From positions 1,677,001 through 1,741,000 of the forward strand of contig NZ_VOQR01000001.1 of assembly GCF_007995065.1 (NCBI RefSeq): a stretch of 64,000 nt of DNA, read 5' to 3'. Positions within the stretch are counted from its first letter, which is position 1, and the number at the start of each line of letters is the position of its first letter. The position numbers and the translations under genes are program-made. The stretch comes from Sphingomonas ginsenosidivorax (GTDB lineage Bacteria; Pseudomonadota; Alphaproteobacteria; Sphingomonadales; Sphingomonadaceae). The notes beneath the pieces were generated by a model that worked only from the letters and a program-made list of their open reading frames with translations, made no database searches and had not been told where the DNA came from. Shown piece by piece: positions 41,723 through 50,244 of this stretch.

Positions 41723-42576
41723 GCCGCGATCTGCCACGACGCCTCCTGCTCGCGAACGAGTCCGCGGGTCTGCAGATCATAGAGATGCGCGAGCACCGAG
41801 CGCGCCGCGGCGGGGACCAGCCGGGCATCGAGCCCGACATACATGCGCGAGACCAGGATCGGGATCGGCATCGCATCCTCGCGGAGCAGGCGGAGGATCT
41901 GCCCCTCGCGCTGCTTGCGGTGGCCGAGCATCCCGCGGACGAGGCGCTGCGGCTGTTCGATCGCCTCGCCGTGGCCGGGATAATAGACGCGGTCGTCGCG
42001 CCCCATCAGCTTGTCGAGGCTCGCCATGTAGGCCGCCATGTCGCCGTCGGGCGGCGATACGATCGTCGTCGACCAGCCCATGACGTGATCGCCCGAAAAC
42101 AGCGCCTTCGTCTCCGGCAGCGCGAAGGCCAGGTGGTTCGAGGTGTGGCCGGGGGTCGCGATCGCCTGCAGCGTCCAGCCGTCACCCGAGACGCTGTCGC
42201 CCTCGGCCAGCACGCGGTCGGGGACGTAGTCGGGATCGAACGAGGCGTCCGCGCGCGCGCCCGCATCGTCGAGCGCGAACGGTGCGGCGCCGACGATCGG
42301 CGCGCCGGTCGCGGTCTGGAGCGGACGCGTCGCGGGGCTGTGATCGCGGTGGTGGTGCGTGACGACGATCGCGGTCACGGGGCGCCCCGCGATGACGCGC
42401 GCGAGCGCGGCGAGATGCGCGGGATCATCGGGGCCGGGATCGATCACCGCGAGATCGGTGGTGCCGACGATATGCGTCTGCGTACCGGTATAGGTGTAGG
42501 GCGACGCGTTCGGCGCGAGAACGCGGACGACGAGCGGCTCGAGCTGGATCGGGATGCCGGTCGGATGCTCAGCCAT
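41719..42576 (-). CDS. MBL-fold metallo-hydrolase
   Basis: A 285-residue metallo-beta-lactamase-fold enzyme. The metal-binding THHHRDHS, HTSNHLAF and SGDHVMGWS motifs are present, and a C-terminal winged-helix-like domain (LLREDAMPIPILVSRMYVG) matches the LACTB2-like group. Members act as hydrolases on thioesters, glutathione conjugates or RNA ends. The start is ATG 42576; 16 more codons upstream in frame lack a motif or site. It is coupled to the DUF4230 gene. Confidence 0.9.
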   Translation of the reverse strand: MAEHPTGIPIQLEPLVVRVLAPNASPYTYTGTQTHIVGTTDLAVIDPGPDDPAHLAALARVIAGRPVTAIVVTHHHRDHSPATRPLQTATGAPIVGAAPFALDDAGARADASFDPDYVPDRVLAEGDSVSGDGWTLQAIATPGHTSNHLAFALPETKALFSGDHVMGWSTTIVSPPDGDMAAYMASLDKLMGRDDRVYYPGHGEAIEQPQRLVRGMLGHRKQREGQILRLLREDAMPIPILVSRMYVGLDARLVPAAARSVLAHLYDLQTRGLVREQEASWQIAA

Positions 42577-42635
42577 GCGCGCGAGATGGCGGCTCGGGGT
42601 TGGGTTGGCAAGGGTGCTCGGCAACTCTCCAACTA

Positions 42636-42717
42636 CCGTTCTCCCGCGAAGGCGGGAGCCCAGGGTTACGACCGTTACCGCCTATTACCCTGGGCCCCCG
42701 CCTTCGCGGGGGAACGG
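42636..42717. repeat. Palindromic element (CCGCGAAGGCGGG type)
   Basis: CCGTTCTCCCGCGAAGGCGG at the left and GCCCCCGCCTTCGCGGGGGA with ACGG at the right are inverted relatives. It lies between the M56 peptidase end and the metallo-hydrolase start. Confidence 0.85.
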
Positions 42718-42733
42718 TGAGGACCGCGCCCGC

Positions 42734-44218
42734 TCAATTCGCCTTGGCGATATCCGATTCCACCTCGGCGATACCCTCGTCGATCCCGGCGAGCGCCTCC
42801 GCACGCTGCTCCGCGGACATGCTCATGTTGCCGGCGATCCCGGCGCGTGCGCTGCGCAGGCCCGTGATCGCGTGGCGCAGCGCGTTGCGTTCGATGTCCT
42901 TGCTGTTCACCGCGAGCTCCGCCGCATCGGACGCCGCCTTCTCGATGCGGTTGGTGCACACCACCATGATCCGGCGGTCGCCGTCCTGACGATTGATCAC
43001 GAGCTGCTTGACGTCGCCGTCGCGGCCGTCGGCGCAGACGCGCTCGCTGACCTCCGGGACGCCGGGGACCGTCGCCCGGTCGCCCGTGCGGATCTGCATG
43101 ATGCGAGTGCGCGGGCCGCCGACGCCGGGAACGGGCGGAACGGGCGGAACCGGCGGAACGGGCTCGACCGCCTGCAGCGACGCCCGTGGCGGCATCGGCG
43201 GCACGGGTGTCACCGCGGGCACGGATGCCATCTGCGGCATCGCGGGCATCGGAGGCATGGCCGGCAGGTCGGTGTGGATCCGGGCGCCGATCGCCTCGGC
43301 GGCGCTCGTCCCCGAGGCGGTGAAGCCGAGACCGGCGGCGACGAGCAGCCCGACCGAAACGGTTCCGGCGGCAAGGCGGCGGCGCGAGGTGCGCGAGGTG
43401 GTCAGCATGCGGAGTCTCCCTTTCAGGTCGGTGATGGTATGGAGGTGACAGGCGGCGGACACCGCGCCGCCATGCGCGGCCTTGACGATGGCGCAGGCAT
43501 AGATGTGGCGGTCGACCGCGGACCGGCCGGCGAGCACGCGCGCGTCGTTGGCGAGTTCCTGGTCGGCGCGGAAGCGGCGGAACGCGCGCCAGGCGACCGG
43601 ATTGAACCAATGGAGCGCGAGCACGACGAGCGCCGCCCAGTTGGCGACCAGGTCGCCGCGCTGATGGTGGCCGAGCTCGTGCGCCAGCGCGAGCGCGCGT
43701 TCGTCGGCATCGTAGCGGTCGTCGAAATCGCGCGGGAACGCGACGTAGCGGCGGACGACGCCGAACGCGAGCGGGCCCGGCGCCGCGGGACTGGCGATGA
43801 CGCGCACCCCCTGCTGGTCGTCGAGTCGCTCGGCGGTGCCGAGCATCCGCGCGCAGAAGCGGCTGTGCTGGACGAAATGCCAGACGAGGAACACCGCCGC
43901 GCCCACGCCCCACAGCACACCGGCGACCAAACCGAGCGAGGGATAGTGGGGCGCAGACGCGACGGCGGCGGTACCGGCGGGTTCGATCACATAGACTGCG
44001 ATCGTCTCGCCGGCGCGCGAGATGGGGGTGGCGATGTCGCGCCACCCCTGTGGCATTGGCGGCAGGATCAGCCGCAGCGCGGGCAAGGCCCATAGCGCAT
44101 AGGCGACCTGCGGCCCGAAAAGACGGCGGACCGGCGTGCGGATGAGCAACACGGCGATCATCAGGACCGTCGAGGCGATCAGCGCCGCGATCGCCCAGCC
44201 CGACAGTGCGGCGCTCAC
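42734..44218 (-). CDS. M56 family metallopeptidase (BlaR1/MecR1-like)
   Basis: A 494-residue membrane protease. N-terminal helices (ALIASTVLMIAVLLI and later ones) flank the zinc site HELGHHQRGD at about 180-189. A Pro-rich stretch lies at about 300-365 (MPPMPAMPQMASVPAVTPVP, PPVPPVPPVPG). No C-terminal penicillin-sensing beta-lactamase domain is recognised, so the sensed signal is not clear. Its ATG overlaps the stop of the BlaI-type repressor gene (ATGA). In such pairs the protease cleaves or triggers loss of the repressor. No beta-lactamase gene is next to them. Confidence 0.9.
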   Translation of the reverse strand: MSAALSGWAIAALIASTVLMIAVLLIRTPVRRLFGPQVAYALWALPALRLILPPMPQGWRDIATPISRAGETIAVYVIEPAGTAAVASAPHYPSLGLVAGVLWGVGAAVFLVWHFVQHSRFCARMLGTAERLDDQQGVRVIASPAAPGPLAFGVVRRYVAFPRDFDDRYDADERALALAHELGHHQRGDLVANWAALVVLALHWFNPVAWRAFRRFRADQELANDARVLAGRSAVDRHIYACAIVKAAHGGAVSAACHLHTITDLKGRLRMLTTSRTSRRRLAAGTVSVGLLVAAGLGFTASGTSAAEAIGARIHTDLPAMPPMPAMPQMASVPAVTPVPPMPPRASLQAVEPVPPVPPVPPVPGVGGPRTRIMQIRTGDRATVPGVPEVSERVCADGRDGDVKQLVINRQDGDRRIMVVCTNRIEKAASDAAELAVNSKDIERNALRHAITGLRSARAGIAGNMSMSAEQRAEALAGIDEGIAEVESDIAKAN

Positions 44219-44583
44219 GCCTTGTACTCCTGCAGCAGCGCCTCGATCTCGGCGATGTCCTGCGCGGTGAGTTCGTCGCGTTCGGCGAGATGCGCGACCA
44301 GCGGGGTCAACTTGCCACCGAACAGCCGGTCCATGAGGCGGCGCGATTCGCCCGTGACATAATCGTCGCGCGCGACGAGCGGGCGGTAGAGATAGCGGCG
44401 ACCGTCGGCCTCATGGCCGATGACGGTCTTGGCCAGCAGTCTGCCGAGCAAGGTCTTGACGGTGTTGGCGCTCCACCCCTTGGCGGGGTCGACGCGCTCG
44501 GCGACGTCCTGCGCGGTCAGCGGGGATTCGTCCCACAGCACTTCCATGACGGCATGTTCGGCATCGCTGATACGCTCTGGCAC
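44215..44583 (-). CDS. BlaI/MecI-type transcriptional repressor
   Basis: A 122-residue winged-helix repressor. The N-terminus RISDAEHAVMEVLWDESPLTAQDVAERV and the recognition region KGWSANTVKTLLGRLLAK are typical of the family. The C-terminal dimerisation helices follow, including the segment FGGKLTPLVAHLAE. The start is GTG 44583, with AGAGGAG upstream. An imperfect dyad lies just upstream at 44599-44637 and is probably its own operator. It is coupled to the M56 peptidase gene that follows. Confidence 0.93.
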   Translation of the reverse strand: MPERISDAEHAVMEVLWDESPLTAQDVAERVDPAKGWSANTVKTLLGRLLAKTVIGHEADGRRYLYRPLVARDDYVTGESRRLMDRLFGGKLTPLVAHLAERDELTAQDIAEIEALLQEYKA

Positions 44584-44598
44584 GACTCGGCTCCTCTG

Positions 44599-44637
44599 TG
44601 ACTACGGGTGTAATCGTATTGATTACGGTTGTAGTCA
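44599..44637 (-). promoter_or_regulatory. Likely BlaI-type operator, nested dyad
   Basis: TGACTAC at 44599-44605 is repeated inverted as GTAGTCA at 44631-44637, and inside it TAATC (44611-44615) and GATTA (44621-44625) form a second inverted pair. BlaI/MecI operators have TACA/TGTA-type cores, and GTGTAAT with its mirror ATTACGGT is similar. The site is 16 bases upstream of the repressor start, so autoregulation is likely. Confidence 0.65.
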
Positions 44638-44658
44638 AGGGGGACGTCCCACCCACGC

Positions 44659-44742
44659 CGTCATCCCGAGCTTGTCCCGGGATCCAGGGTAATCGGATGC
44701 AGCGTTTGGAACCCTGGATCCCGGGACGAGCCCGGGATGACG
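44659..44742. repeat. Palindromic element (CGTCATCCCGAG type)
   Basis: CGTCATCCCGAGCTTGTCCC and GATCCCGGGACGAGCCCGGG (then ATGACG) are inverted ends. It lies upstream of the repressor operator. Confidence 0.85.
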
Positions 44743-44889
44743 TGGGGGGAATGTGTCGAATTCTCTTACAAGCGCGGTGTCGGCACCGTCGCCGTTAACT
44801 ACCGCATCCCGCTAAAATACGCGGGTCGCCAAATCTGGCACGCGGACTGCATAGTCTGACGCGTACCGAGCGTTTCAGCGCTTCAAGCC

Positions 44890-44929
44890 GGGTGGATCGA
44901 TCGCTTCACGATCTCGCGTCGATCCACCC
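44890..44929 (-). terminator. Hairpin after grxD
   Basis: GGGTGGATCGA (44890-44900) and TCGATCCACCC (44919-44929) form a perfect 11-bp stem with an 18-base loop, about ten bases beyond the grxD stop. It has no T-run in the direction of grxD, so termination strength is uncertain. Confidence 0.6.
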
Positions 44930-44938
44930 GCACCCGGT

Positions 44939-45262
44939 TCAGGCCTCCGCATCCTTCGAAAACAGCTGGGCCAGCTCGCCGCTCTCGTACATTTCCATCA
45001 TGATGTCGGACCCGCCGACGAACTCGCCGTCGACATAGAGCTGCGGGATGGTCGGCCAGTCCGAATAGGCCTTGATGCCCTGGCGGATGCCCTGGTCCTG
45101 CAGCACGTCGACGCTCTCGAACTCGACGTTCAGATGGTTGAGGATCGCGATCGCGCGGCTCGAAAATCCGCACTGCGGGAACAGCGGGCTGCCCTTCATG
45201 AACAGCACGACGGGGTTCGACTTGACGAGCGTGTCGATGCGGGCGTTGGCGTCTTCAGTCAT
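44939..45262 (-). CDS. grxD: Monothiol glutaredoxin, CGFS type
   Basis: A 107-residue Grx4-type protein. [15 protein letters not shown] carries the CGFS motif that binds a shared 2Fe-2S cluster with glutathione. [19 protein letters not shown] is the conserved TIPQ and GG region. ATG 45262 is chosen for GAGGA upstream; a TTG at 45280 is the alternative. It stores or hands over iron-sulfur clusters and works with BolA, encoded directly upstream. This is a very common pair in alphaproteobacteria. Confidence 0.96.
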   Translation of the reverse strand: MTEDANARIDTLVKSNPVVLFMKGSPLFPQCGFSSRAIAILNHLNVEFESVDVLQDQGIRQGIKAYSDWPTIPQLYVDGEFVGGSDIMMEMYESGELAQLFSKDAEA

Positions 45263-45272
45263 AAATTCGTCC

Positions 45273-45503
45273 TCAGGCAATCACGGTGGTAAGCTGGAGC
45301 GCGTGGAGCACGCCGCCCATGCGGTCGCCGAGCGCGGCATAGACCGCCTTGTGCTGCTTCACGCGGCTCAGGCCGGCGAAGCTCGCGCTGGTGACGAGCG
45401 CGGCATAATGGTCGCCGTCGCCGGCGAGATCGGTGATCACGACATCGGCATCGGGGATCGCGTCGCGGATGGCGGCGGCGATGTCGTCGGCGGCCATCGG
45501 CAT
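45273..45503 (-). CDS. BolA family protein
   Basis: A 76-residue BolA-like protein. The fold's class II KH-like motif is visible: [25 protein letters not shown], then [18 protein letters not shown]. Histidine in the GDGDHY region and the C-terminal HALQL could take part in cluster binding. It partners with the CGFS glutaredoxin encoded ten bases downstream. Its ATG overlaps the zeta-subunit stop (TAATG). No BolA stationary-phase helix extension is present, so it resembles the YrbA/IbaG side of the family. Confidence 0.93.
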   Translation of the reverse strand: MPMAADDIAAAIRDAIPDADVVITDLAGDGDHYAALVTSASFAGLSRVKQHKAVYAALGDRMGGVLHALQLTTVIA

Positions 45504-45826
45504 TATTGCGCCTCCAGCAGCTGGCGCCGCGCCTCGATCATCTGCTGCGCGAGCGCGCGGCGGACGGTGGATTCGTCATGGTCGACGCCGGCGGCGGTCA
45601 GGTCGCCGACCAGCTTCCGCACGACGTCGTCGTCACCGCCCCCCTCGAGGTCGGCGTGCACCAGTGCCGTCGCATAGGCGTCGGCCTCTTCCTTGGTCAG
45701 CTTCATCTCGGTCGCGGCCCATTGGCCGAGCAGGCGGTTGCGGCGTGCGGTGATGCGGAACGCCAGTTCTTCTTCGCGCGCGAAATGCGTTTCGTTCGCG
45801 CGTCCGCGGTCTTCGATGCTGGTCAT
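45503..45826 (-). CDS. ATPase inhibitor subunit zeta (DUF1476)
   Basis: A 107-residue helical protein of the DUF1476 family, which is the zeta subunit that inhibits the F1 part of ATP synthase in alphaproteobacteria. The N-terminus SIEDRGRANETHFAREEELAF is the inhibitory region, followed by RITARRNRLLGQWAATEMKL and DDDVVRKLVGDLTAAGV. ATG 45826 starts the conserved part. It is in the common order zeta-bolA-grxD on one strand. Confidence 0.93.
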   Translation of the reverse strand: MTSIEDRGRANETHFAREEELAFRITARRNRLLGQWAATEMKLTKEEADAYATALVHADLEGGGDDDVVRKLVGDLTAAGVDHDESTVRRALAQQMIEARRQLLEAQ

Positions 45827-45908
45827 GGCGCGCGGGTCCCCGTGTTTGTCGTCCGGGTTTAGATAGGGGGGGTAGGCCGGGGGTGCAACAATGGGGCGCA
45901 AGCCCCAA

Positions 45909-45937
45909 CGTCATGCTGAACTCGTTTCAGCATGACG
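45909..45937. repeat. Short palindrome (GTCATGCTGAA...TTCAGCATGAC)
   Basis: CGTCATGCTGAA and TTCAGCATGACG flank CTCGT, a perfect 12-bp hairpin, the same inner hairpin as in the 7705-7887 element. It lies between the zeta-subunit promoter region and the end of the quinone oxidoreductase gene. Confidence 0.85.
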
Positions 45938-45941
45938 GGTA

Positions 45942-46940
45942 TCAGGCGACCTCGACCACCAGTTTCCCGATCGCGCCGCGCGCGGCCATCTTGGCGATCG
46001 CGTCGCCGCCCTTTTCCAGCGGGAACGTCTCAGTCACGCGCGGGGCGATCTTGCCGGCTTCCCACAGCTCGAACAGCGTCGCGATATGCTCGGCGTTGGC
46101 CTGCGGATCGCGCGCCGCGAACGCGCCCCAGAACACGCCGCACACGTCGCAGCTCTTGAGCAGGGTCAGGTTGAGCGGGAGTTTCGGGATTCCCGCGGGG
46201 AAGCCGACGACCAGATACCGCCCTTCCCATGCGATCGAGCGCAATGCGGGTTCGGCATAGTCGCCGCCGACCGGATCATAGACGATGTGCGCGCCGTTGC
46301 GGCCGACCGCCGCCTTGAACTGTTCGGCGAGCGCCTTCGACGCGTCCTTGTCGAACGGCGCACGGCCATAGACGAGCGTGGTGTCGGCCCCCGCCTGCTT
46401 CGCGGCGGCCGCCTTCTTGTCGGACGACACCGCGGCGACGACGGTCGCACCGAACGCCTTGCCGAGTTCGATCGCAGCGAGCCCTACCCCGCCCGCCGCG
46501 CCGAGCACGAGCAATGTCTGCCCGGCCGCGATATGCCCGCGGTCGCGCAGCGCGTGGATCGTGGTGCCATAGGTCAGGATCAGCGATGCGCCCTCGGCGA
46601 AGCTGCGACCTTCGGGCAGGCGATAGAGTGCGGCGGCGCTCGCCACGACCTTCTCGGCTAGCCCGCCATTGCCGATCATCGCGATCACACGGTCGCCGAC
46701 CGCCCAGCCGGTGACGCCCTCGCCCAGTTCGGCGATCGTCCCGGCGATCTCGCCGCCCGGCGCGAACGGGCGCGGCGGCTTGAACTGGTACTTGTCCTCG
46801 ATAATCAGGACGTCGGGATAGTTGATCGCGCAGGCCCTGACCGCGACCACGACCTGCCCCGGCCCGGCCTTGGGATCGGGCAGCTCGCTCAGTTCCAGAG
46901 TTTCAGGTCCGCCCGACACCTTCGACAGCAACGCCCGCAT
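45942..46940 (-). CDS. NADPH:quinone oxidoreductase family protein
   Basis: A 332-residue medium-chain dehydrogenase/reductase of the zinc-free quinone oxidoreductase branch. [21 protein letters not shown] is the NADPH-binding Rossmann motif, and the N-terminus [21 protein letters not shown] is typical. It lacks the cysteine and histidine zinc ligands. Its start lies 38 bases inside the leuD frame, an unusual long overlap. It probably reduces quinones or acts on enoyl compounds; substrate unknown. Confidence 0.92.
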   Translation of the reverse strand: MRALLSKVSGGPETLELSELPDPKAGPGQVVVAVRACAINYPDVLIIEDKYQFKPPRPFAPGGEIAGTIAELGEGVTGWAVGDRVIAMIGNGGLAEKVVASAAALYRLPEGRSFAEGASLILTYGTTIHALRDRGHIAAGQTLLVLGAAGGVGLAAIELGKAFGATVVAAVSSDKKAAAAKQAGADTTLVYGRAPFDKDASKALAEQFKAAVGRNGAHIVYDPVGGDYAEPALRSIAWEGRYLVVGFPAGIPKLPLNLTLLKSCDVCGVFWGAFAARDPQANAEHIATLFELWEAGKIAPRVTETFPLEKGGDAIAKMAARGAIGKLVVEVA

Positions 46941-47532
46941 ACCCGCTCTCCTTGAGGGTCCAGGGGCGATTCTCGCGCAGCCCGGCCTCGAATTTTGAAA
47001 TCTGGGTATCCCTTGCCAGCGTCAGGCCGATCTCGTCCAGTCCTTCCATCAGGCACTGGCGCCGGAACGCGTCCAACTCGAAGCTGAAGCGGTCCTGGAA
47101 CGGCGTGGTGACCGTCATGCTCTCCAGGTCGATCGTGACGGGATCGGTCTTCGCGACCTCGATCAGCCGGTCGATGACGTCTTCGGGCAGGACGACCGTG
47201 ACGATGCCGTTCTTGAACGCGTTGCCCGAGAAGATGTCCGAGAAGCTCGGCGCGATCACCGCGGCTATCCCTAAGTCGGCGAGCGCCCAGGCGGCATGTT
47301 CGCGGCTCGACCCGCAGCCGAAATTGTCGCCCGCGATCAGGATCGGCGCGCCGGCATAAGCGGGATCGTCGAAGATGTTGCCCGGCTGCGCGCGCACGGT
47401 CTCGAACGCGCCCTTGCCGAGGCCGGTGCGGGTGATCGTCTTCAGCCAGTGCGCGGGTATGATGACGTCGGTGTCGACGTTCTTCGCACCCCAGGGATAG
47501 GCGGTGCCGCTGACGGTGGTGACGGGCTTCAT
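46903..47532 (-). CDS. leuD: 3-isopropylmalate dehydratase, small subunit
   Basis: A 209-residue subunit of the leucine-pathway isomerase that converts 2-isopropylmalate to 3-isopropylmalate. It has [17 protein letters not shown], and [17 protein letters not shown], the aconitase swivel-domain signature. ATG 47532 overlaps the stop of a 34-codon micro-ORF (ATGA). It follows leuC in the same unit. Its 3' end overlaps the quinone oxidoreductase start by 38 bases. Confidence 0.96.
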   Translation of the reverse strand: MKPVTTVSGTAYPWGAKNVDTDVIIPAHWLKTITRTGLGKGAFETVRAQPGNIFDDPAYAGAPILIAGDNFGCGSSREHAAWALADLGIAAVIAPSFSDIFSGNAFKNGIVTVVLPEDVIDRLIEVAKTDPVTIDLESMTVTTPFQDRFSFELDAFRRQCLMEGLDEIGLTLARDTQISKFEAGLRENRPWTLKESGYAGVAVEGVGRT

Positions 47533-47633
47533 CGCTGCGTCGTGCGCTCCGGGAGGGTACGGGCGGACGCCACATAGGCGGCGACGCCGCTGAACATCGC
47601 GCCCGCGACCAGCAAAATCAGTACCTTCTTCAC
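47529..47633 (-). CDS. 34-codon membrane micro-protein between leuC and leuD
   Basis: A very short frame from GTG 47633 to TGA 47529-47531: [20 protein letters not shown], then [14 protein letters not shown]. It has one hydrophobic helix or signal-like segment after two lysines. GTG overlaps the leuC stop (GTGA), its stop overlaps the leuD ATG (ATGA), and GGGGGA lies before it. This tight double overlap argues for translation, but no family is known. It may be a coupling leader rather than a functional protein. Confidence 0.6.
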   Translation of the reverse strand: MKKVLILLVAGAMFSGVAAYVASARTLPERTTQR

Positions 47634-49069
47634 GCCCGTTCCCCCATCAATTCACGCACGTCGCTCAACCGGCCCGTCACCGCAGCGGCGGCGGCCATCG
47701 CGGGCGAGACGAGGTGCGTGCGCGCCCCCGGCCCCTGTCGCCCGACGAAATTCCTGTTCGACGTCGATGCGCAGCGTTCGCCCGGCGGCACCTTGTCCGG
47801 GTTCATCGCGAGGCACATCGAGCAGCCCGGCTCGCGCCATTCGAACCCGGCCGTCTTGAAGATGCGGTCGAGTCCCTCCGCCTCGGCCTGGCGCTTGACC
47901 TGGCCCGAGCCAGGCACGACCAGCGCGCGCACGCCGGCGGCGACGTGGCGGCCGTCGGCGATGCTCGCGGCGGCGCGCAGATCCTCGATCCGGCTGTTGG
48001 TGCAACTGCCGATGAAGACGTGCTGGACGGCGACCTCAGTCATCGGCGTGCCCGCGGTGAGCCCCATGTAATCGAGCGACTTCTGCGCGGCGATCCGCTT
48101 GGCGGGGTCGGCGAAGCTCGTCGGATCGGGCACGACGCCGGTGATCGGCACGAAATCCTCGGGGCTGGTGCCCCAGGTCAGGCCCGGCGCGATGTCGGCC
48201 GCGTCGAGGACGATCGTCTTGGCGTACACCGCGCCCGGATCGCTCGGCAGCGTGCGCCAATAGGCGACCGCATCGTCCCAGGCCTGGCCCGACGGCGCCA
48301 TCGGCCGGCCCTTGAGATAAGCGAAGGTCGTGTCGTCGGGCGCGACCAGCCCGGCGCGCGCGCCCGCCTCGATCGACATGTTGGCGATCGTCAGGCGTCC
48401 CTCGACCGACAGGTTGCGGATGACGCTGCCGGTGAACTCGATGACGTAGCCGGTGCCGCCGGCCGCGCCCAGCCTGCCGACGATCGCGAGGATCACGTCC
48501 TTCGCGCTGACGCCGAAGCCGAGTTCGCCGTCGACGCGGACCTCCATCGTCTTCGACTGCGAGAGCAGCAGGGTCTGCGTGGCGAGGACGTGCTCGACCT
48601 CGCTGGTGCCGATCCCGAAGGCGAGCGCACCGAGCGCGCCGTGCGCCGAGGTGTGGCTGTCGCCGCAGACGAGCGTCGTGCCGGGCAGCGTGAAGCCGAG
48701 CTCGGGGCCGATGACGTGGACGATGCCCTGCTGCACGGCGTTGGCGTCGATATAGTCGATACCGAACTCGGCCGTGTTGCGGCGGAGCGCGTCGAGCTGC
48801 GCCGCGCTTTCGGGATCGGCGATCGGCAGTTCGCGCCCGGTCGCGTCGACGCGCTGCGTCGTCGGCAGGTTGTGGTCGGGGACCGCGAGAGTCAGGTCGG
48901 GGCGGCGCACCTTGCGGCCGGCGAGACGCAGGCCGTCGAACGCTTGCGGGCTGGTGACTTCGTGGACGAGGTGGCGGTCGATATAGATGAGGCACGTACC
49001 GTCGTCGCGTCGCTCGACGACATGCGCGGCCCAGATCTTTTCGTACAGCGTTTGGGGTTGGGTAGCCAT
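47630..49069 (-). CDS. leuC: 3-isopropylmalate dehydratase, large subunit
   Basis: A 479-residue aconitase-family subunit with a 4Fe-4S cluster. Cluster ligands are in FIGSCTNSR and [10 protein letters not shown]. Other signatures are [27 protein letters not shown] and [11 protein letters not shown]. It acts with LeuD in leucine synthesis in the cytoplasm. ATG 49069 begins the conserved [16 protein letters not shown]. Its stop overlaps the micro-ORF start. leuB is not adjacent in this window. Confidence 0.96.
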   Translation of the reverse strand: MATQPQTLYEKIWAAHVVERRDDGTCLIYIDRHLVHEVTSPQAFDGLRLAGRKVRRPDLTLAVPDHNLPTTQRVDATGRELPIADPESAAQLDALRRNTAEFGIDYIDANAVQQGIVHVIGPELGFTLPGTTLVCGDSHTSAHGALGALAFGIGTSEVEHVLATQTLLLSQSKTMEVRVDGELGFGVSAKDVILAIVGRLGAAGGTGYVIEFTGSVIRNLSVEGRLTIANMSIEAGARAGLVAPDDTTFAYLKGRPMAPSGQAWDDAVAYWRTLPSDPGAVYAKTIVLDAADIAPGLTWGTSPEDFVPITGVVPDPTSFADPAKRIAAQKSLDYMGLTAGTPMTEVAVQHVFIGSCTNSRIEDLRAAASIADGRHVAAGVRALVVPGSGQVKRQAEAEGLDRIFKTAGFEWREPGCSMCLAMNPDKVPPGERCASTSNRNFVGRQGPGARTHLVSPAMAAAAAVTGRLSDVRELMGERA

Positions 49070-49170
49070 GACGGCGCTGCGTTAACCGAAACCACGCGTA
49101 TGGCCAAGCTTTACGGCAATTTTCTTGCTCGCGCCGTTGACGGTTCGGACCGCTCCGTCACCCTCTCTGC

Positions 49171-49253
49171 CGTCATCCTGACGAACGTCAGGATCCAGAG
49201 TAACCGAGCGCAACGCCTGTCACCCTGGATCCCGGATCAAGTCCGGGATGACG
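49171..49253. repeat. Palindromic element at the epimerase 3' end
   Basis: CGTCATCCTGACGAACGTCA at one end and GATCCCGGATCAAGTCCGGG (then ATGACG) at the other form two hairpins. It supplies the epimerase stop codon and its last six codons on the minus strand. Confidence 0.85.
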
Positions 49254-50244
49254 GGGAGTATGACGGATGGGGTGACGGGCTGGATGACGACGGGGCGATG
49301 ACGAGGGGAGAGGTGTAGTCGGCGTCGTGGGCGAACGGCAGCGGGGCACCATCTTCTAACGCACGCAGTACCGCCGCGAAATCGGTCGCACAGCGGAACC
49401 CCAGCACGCGCTCCGCCCTGCTCGCGTCATAGACTCGGTCGATGCTCGCGGGCAGCGTCCAGCCCTTCGCGGCGTACAGCGCCGCCGCTTCCGGAAAATG
49501 CGTCGCGATCACGCTTGGCGCATAGCGCTTCAGCGCCGCCGCTTCGGCGCGCGCGAACGGCGTCGGCGCCGACATGATCAGCGTGTCGAACCCGATGTCC
49601 GGCGCGCGGTCGAGCGCGGCGAGATGCCCGGCCACCGCGTCCTCGACCGTCAACCGTCGGTGCAGCAGCTCGTTCGCCTTCATGTTCTCGCCCGACAGCG
49701 TCCGGTGGGTGTCGTCCTCCTCGGGAAAGAACCGGCTGGTCCGCAAGATCACGATCGGCAGCCCGGTCTCCTCGTGGAGCAACCGGCACAGCCGCTCGCC
49801 CGCCAACTTGGTCACGCCGTAGATGTTGCGCGGTTCGAGCGGCGTCATGGTCTCGTCGATCCACACCGCCGCCTCGCCCTCGCCGGCGCGGATCGCGTGG
49901 CTGATCATCAGCGAGGTGGTCGAGGTGAAGACGAAGCGCGACGCCCCGTGCGCTACCGCCGCCTCGAGCAGGTTCAGCGTCCCGCTGACGTTGACGTCGA
50001 TGAACGCCTGGCGCGCGTAGCGGACGATGTCGGGCTTGTGCAGCGCGCCGGCGTGGATCACCGCGTCGAAGCGCCATTCCGCGAACAGCCGGTCGACCAG
50101 CCCGCGATCGGCGACCGATCCGACAATTTCGGTATGCGCGCCCGTGGCAACATCCAGCCCGACGACCTGGTGCCCTGCCCCCGTCAGCGCCGGAACGAGG
50201 TACCGCCCCAGCCACCCCGACGACCCGGAGACCAGGACGCGCAT
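49237..50244 (-). CDS. NAD-dependent epimerase/dehydratase family protein
   Basis: A 335-residue extended short-chain dehydrogenase. The NAD motif is VLVSGSSGWLGRYLVPAL, the aspartate follows in GLDVATG, and the catalytic set is the TSTTS region with YGVTKLAGE (YxxxK). It acts on a nucleotide sugar or related substrate in the cytoplasm. Roughly the last 20 residues (APSSSSPSPHPSYSPSSRT) look low complexity; SPSSRT and the stop come from the edge of the repeat at 49171-49253. It abuts the alpha/beta hydrolase gene upstream. Confidence 0.9.
   Translation of the reverse strand: MRVLVSGSSGWLGRYLVPALTGAGHQVVGLDVATGAHTEIVGSVADRGLVDRLFAEWRFDAVIHAGALHKPDIVRYARQAFIDVNVSGTLNLLEAAVAHGASRFVFTSTTSLMISHAIRAGEGEAAVWIDETMTPLEPRNIYGVTKLAGERLCRLLHEETGLPIVILRTSRFFPEEDDTHRTLSGENMKANELLHRRLTVEDAVAGHLAALDRAPDIGFDTLIMSAPTPFARAEAAALKRYAPSVIATHFPEAAALYAAKGWTLPASIDRVYDASRAERVLGFRCATDFAAVLRALEDGAPLPFAHDADYTSPLVIAPSSSSPSPHPSYSPSSRT

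Noticed and set aside
42734..44218. Full beta-lactam sensor BlaR1
   Set aside because: No penicillin-binding sensor domain motif (SxxK, SDN, KTG-type) was found in the C-terminal part, and there is no beta-lactamase gene nearby.
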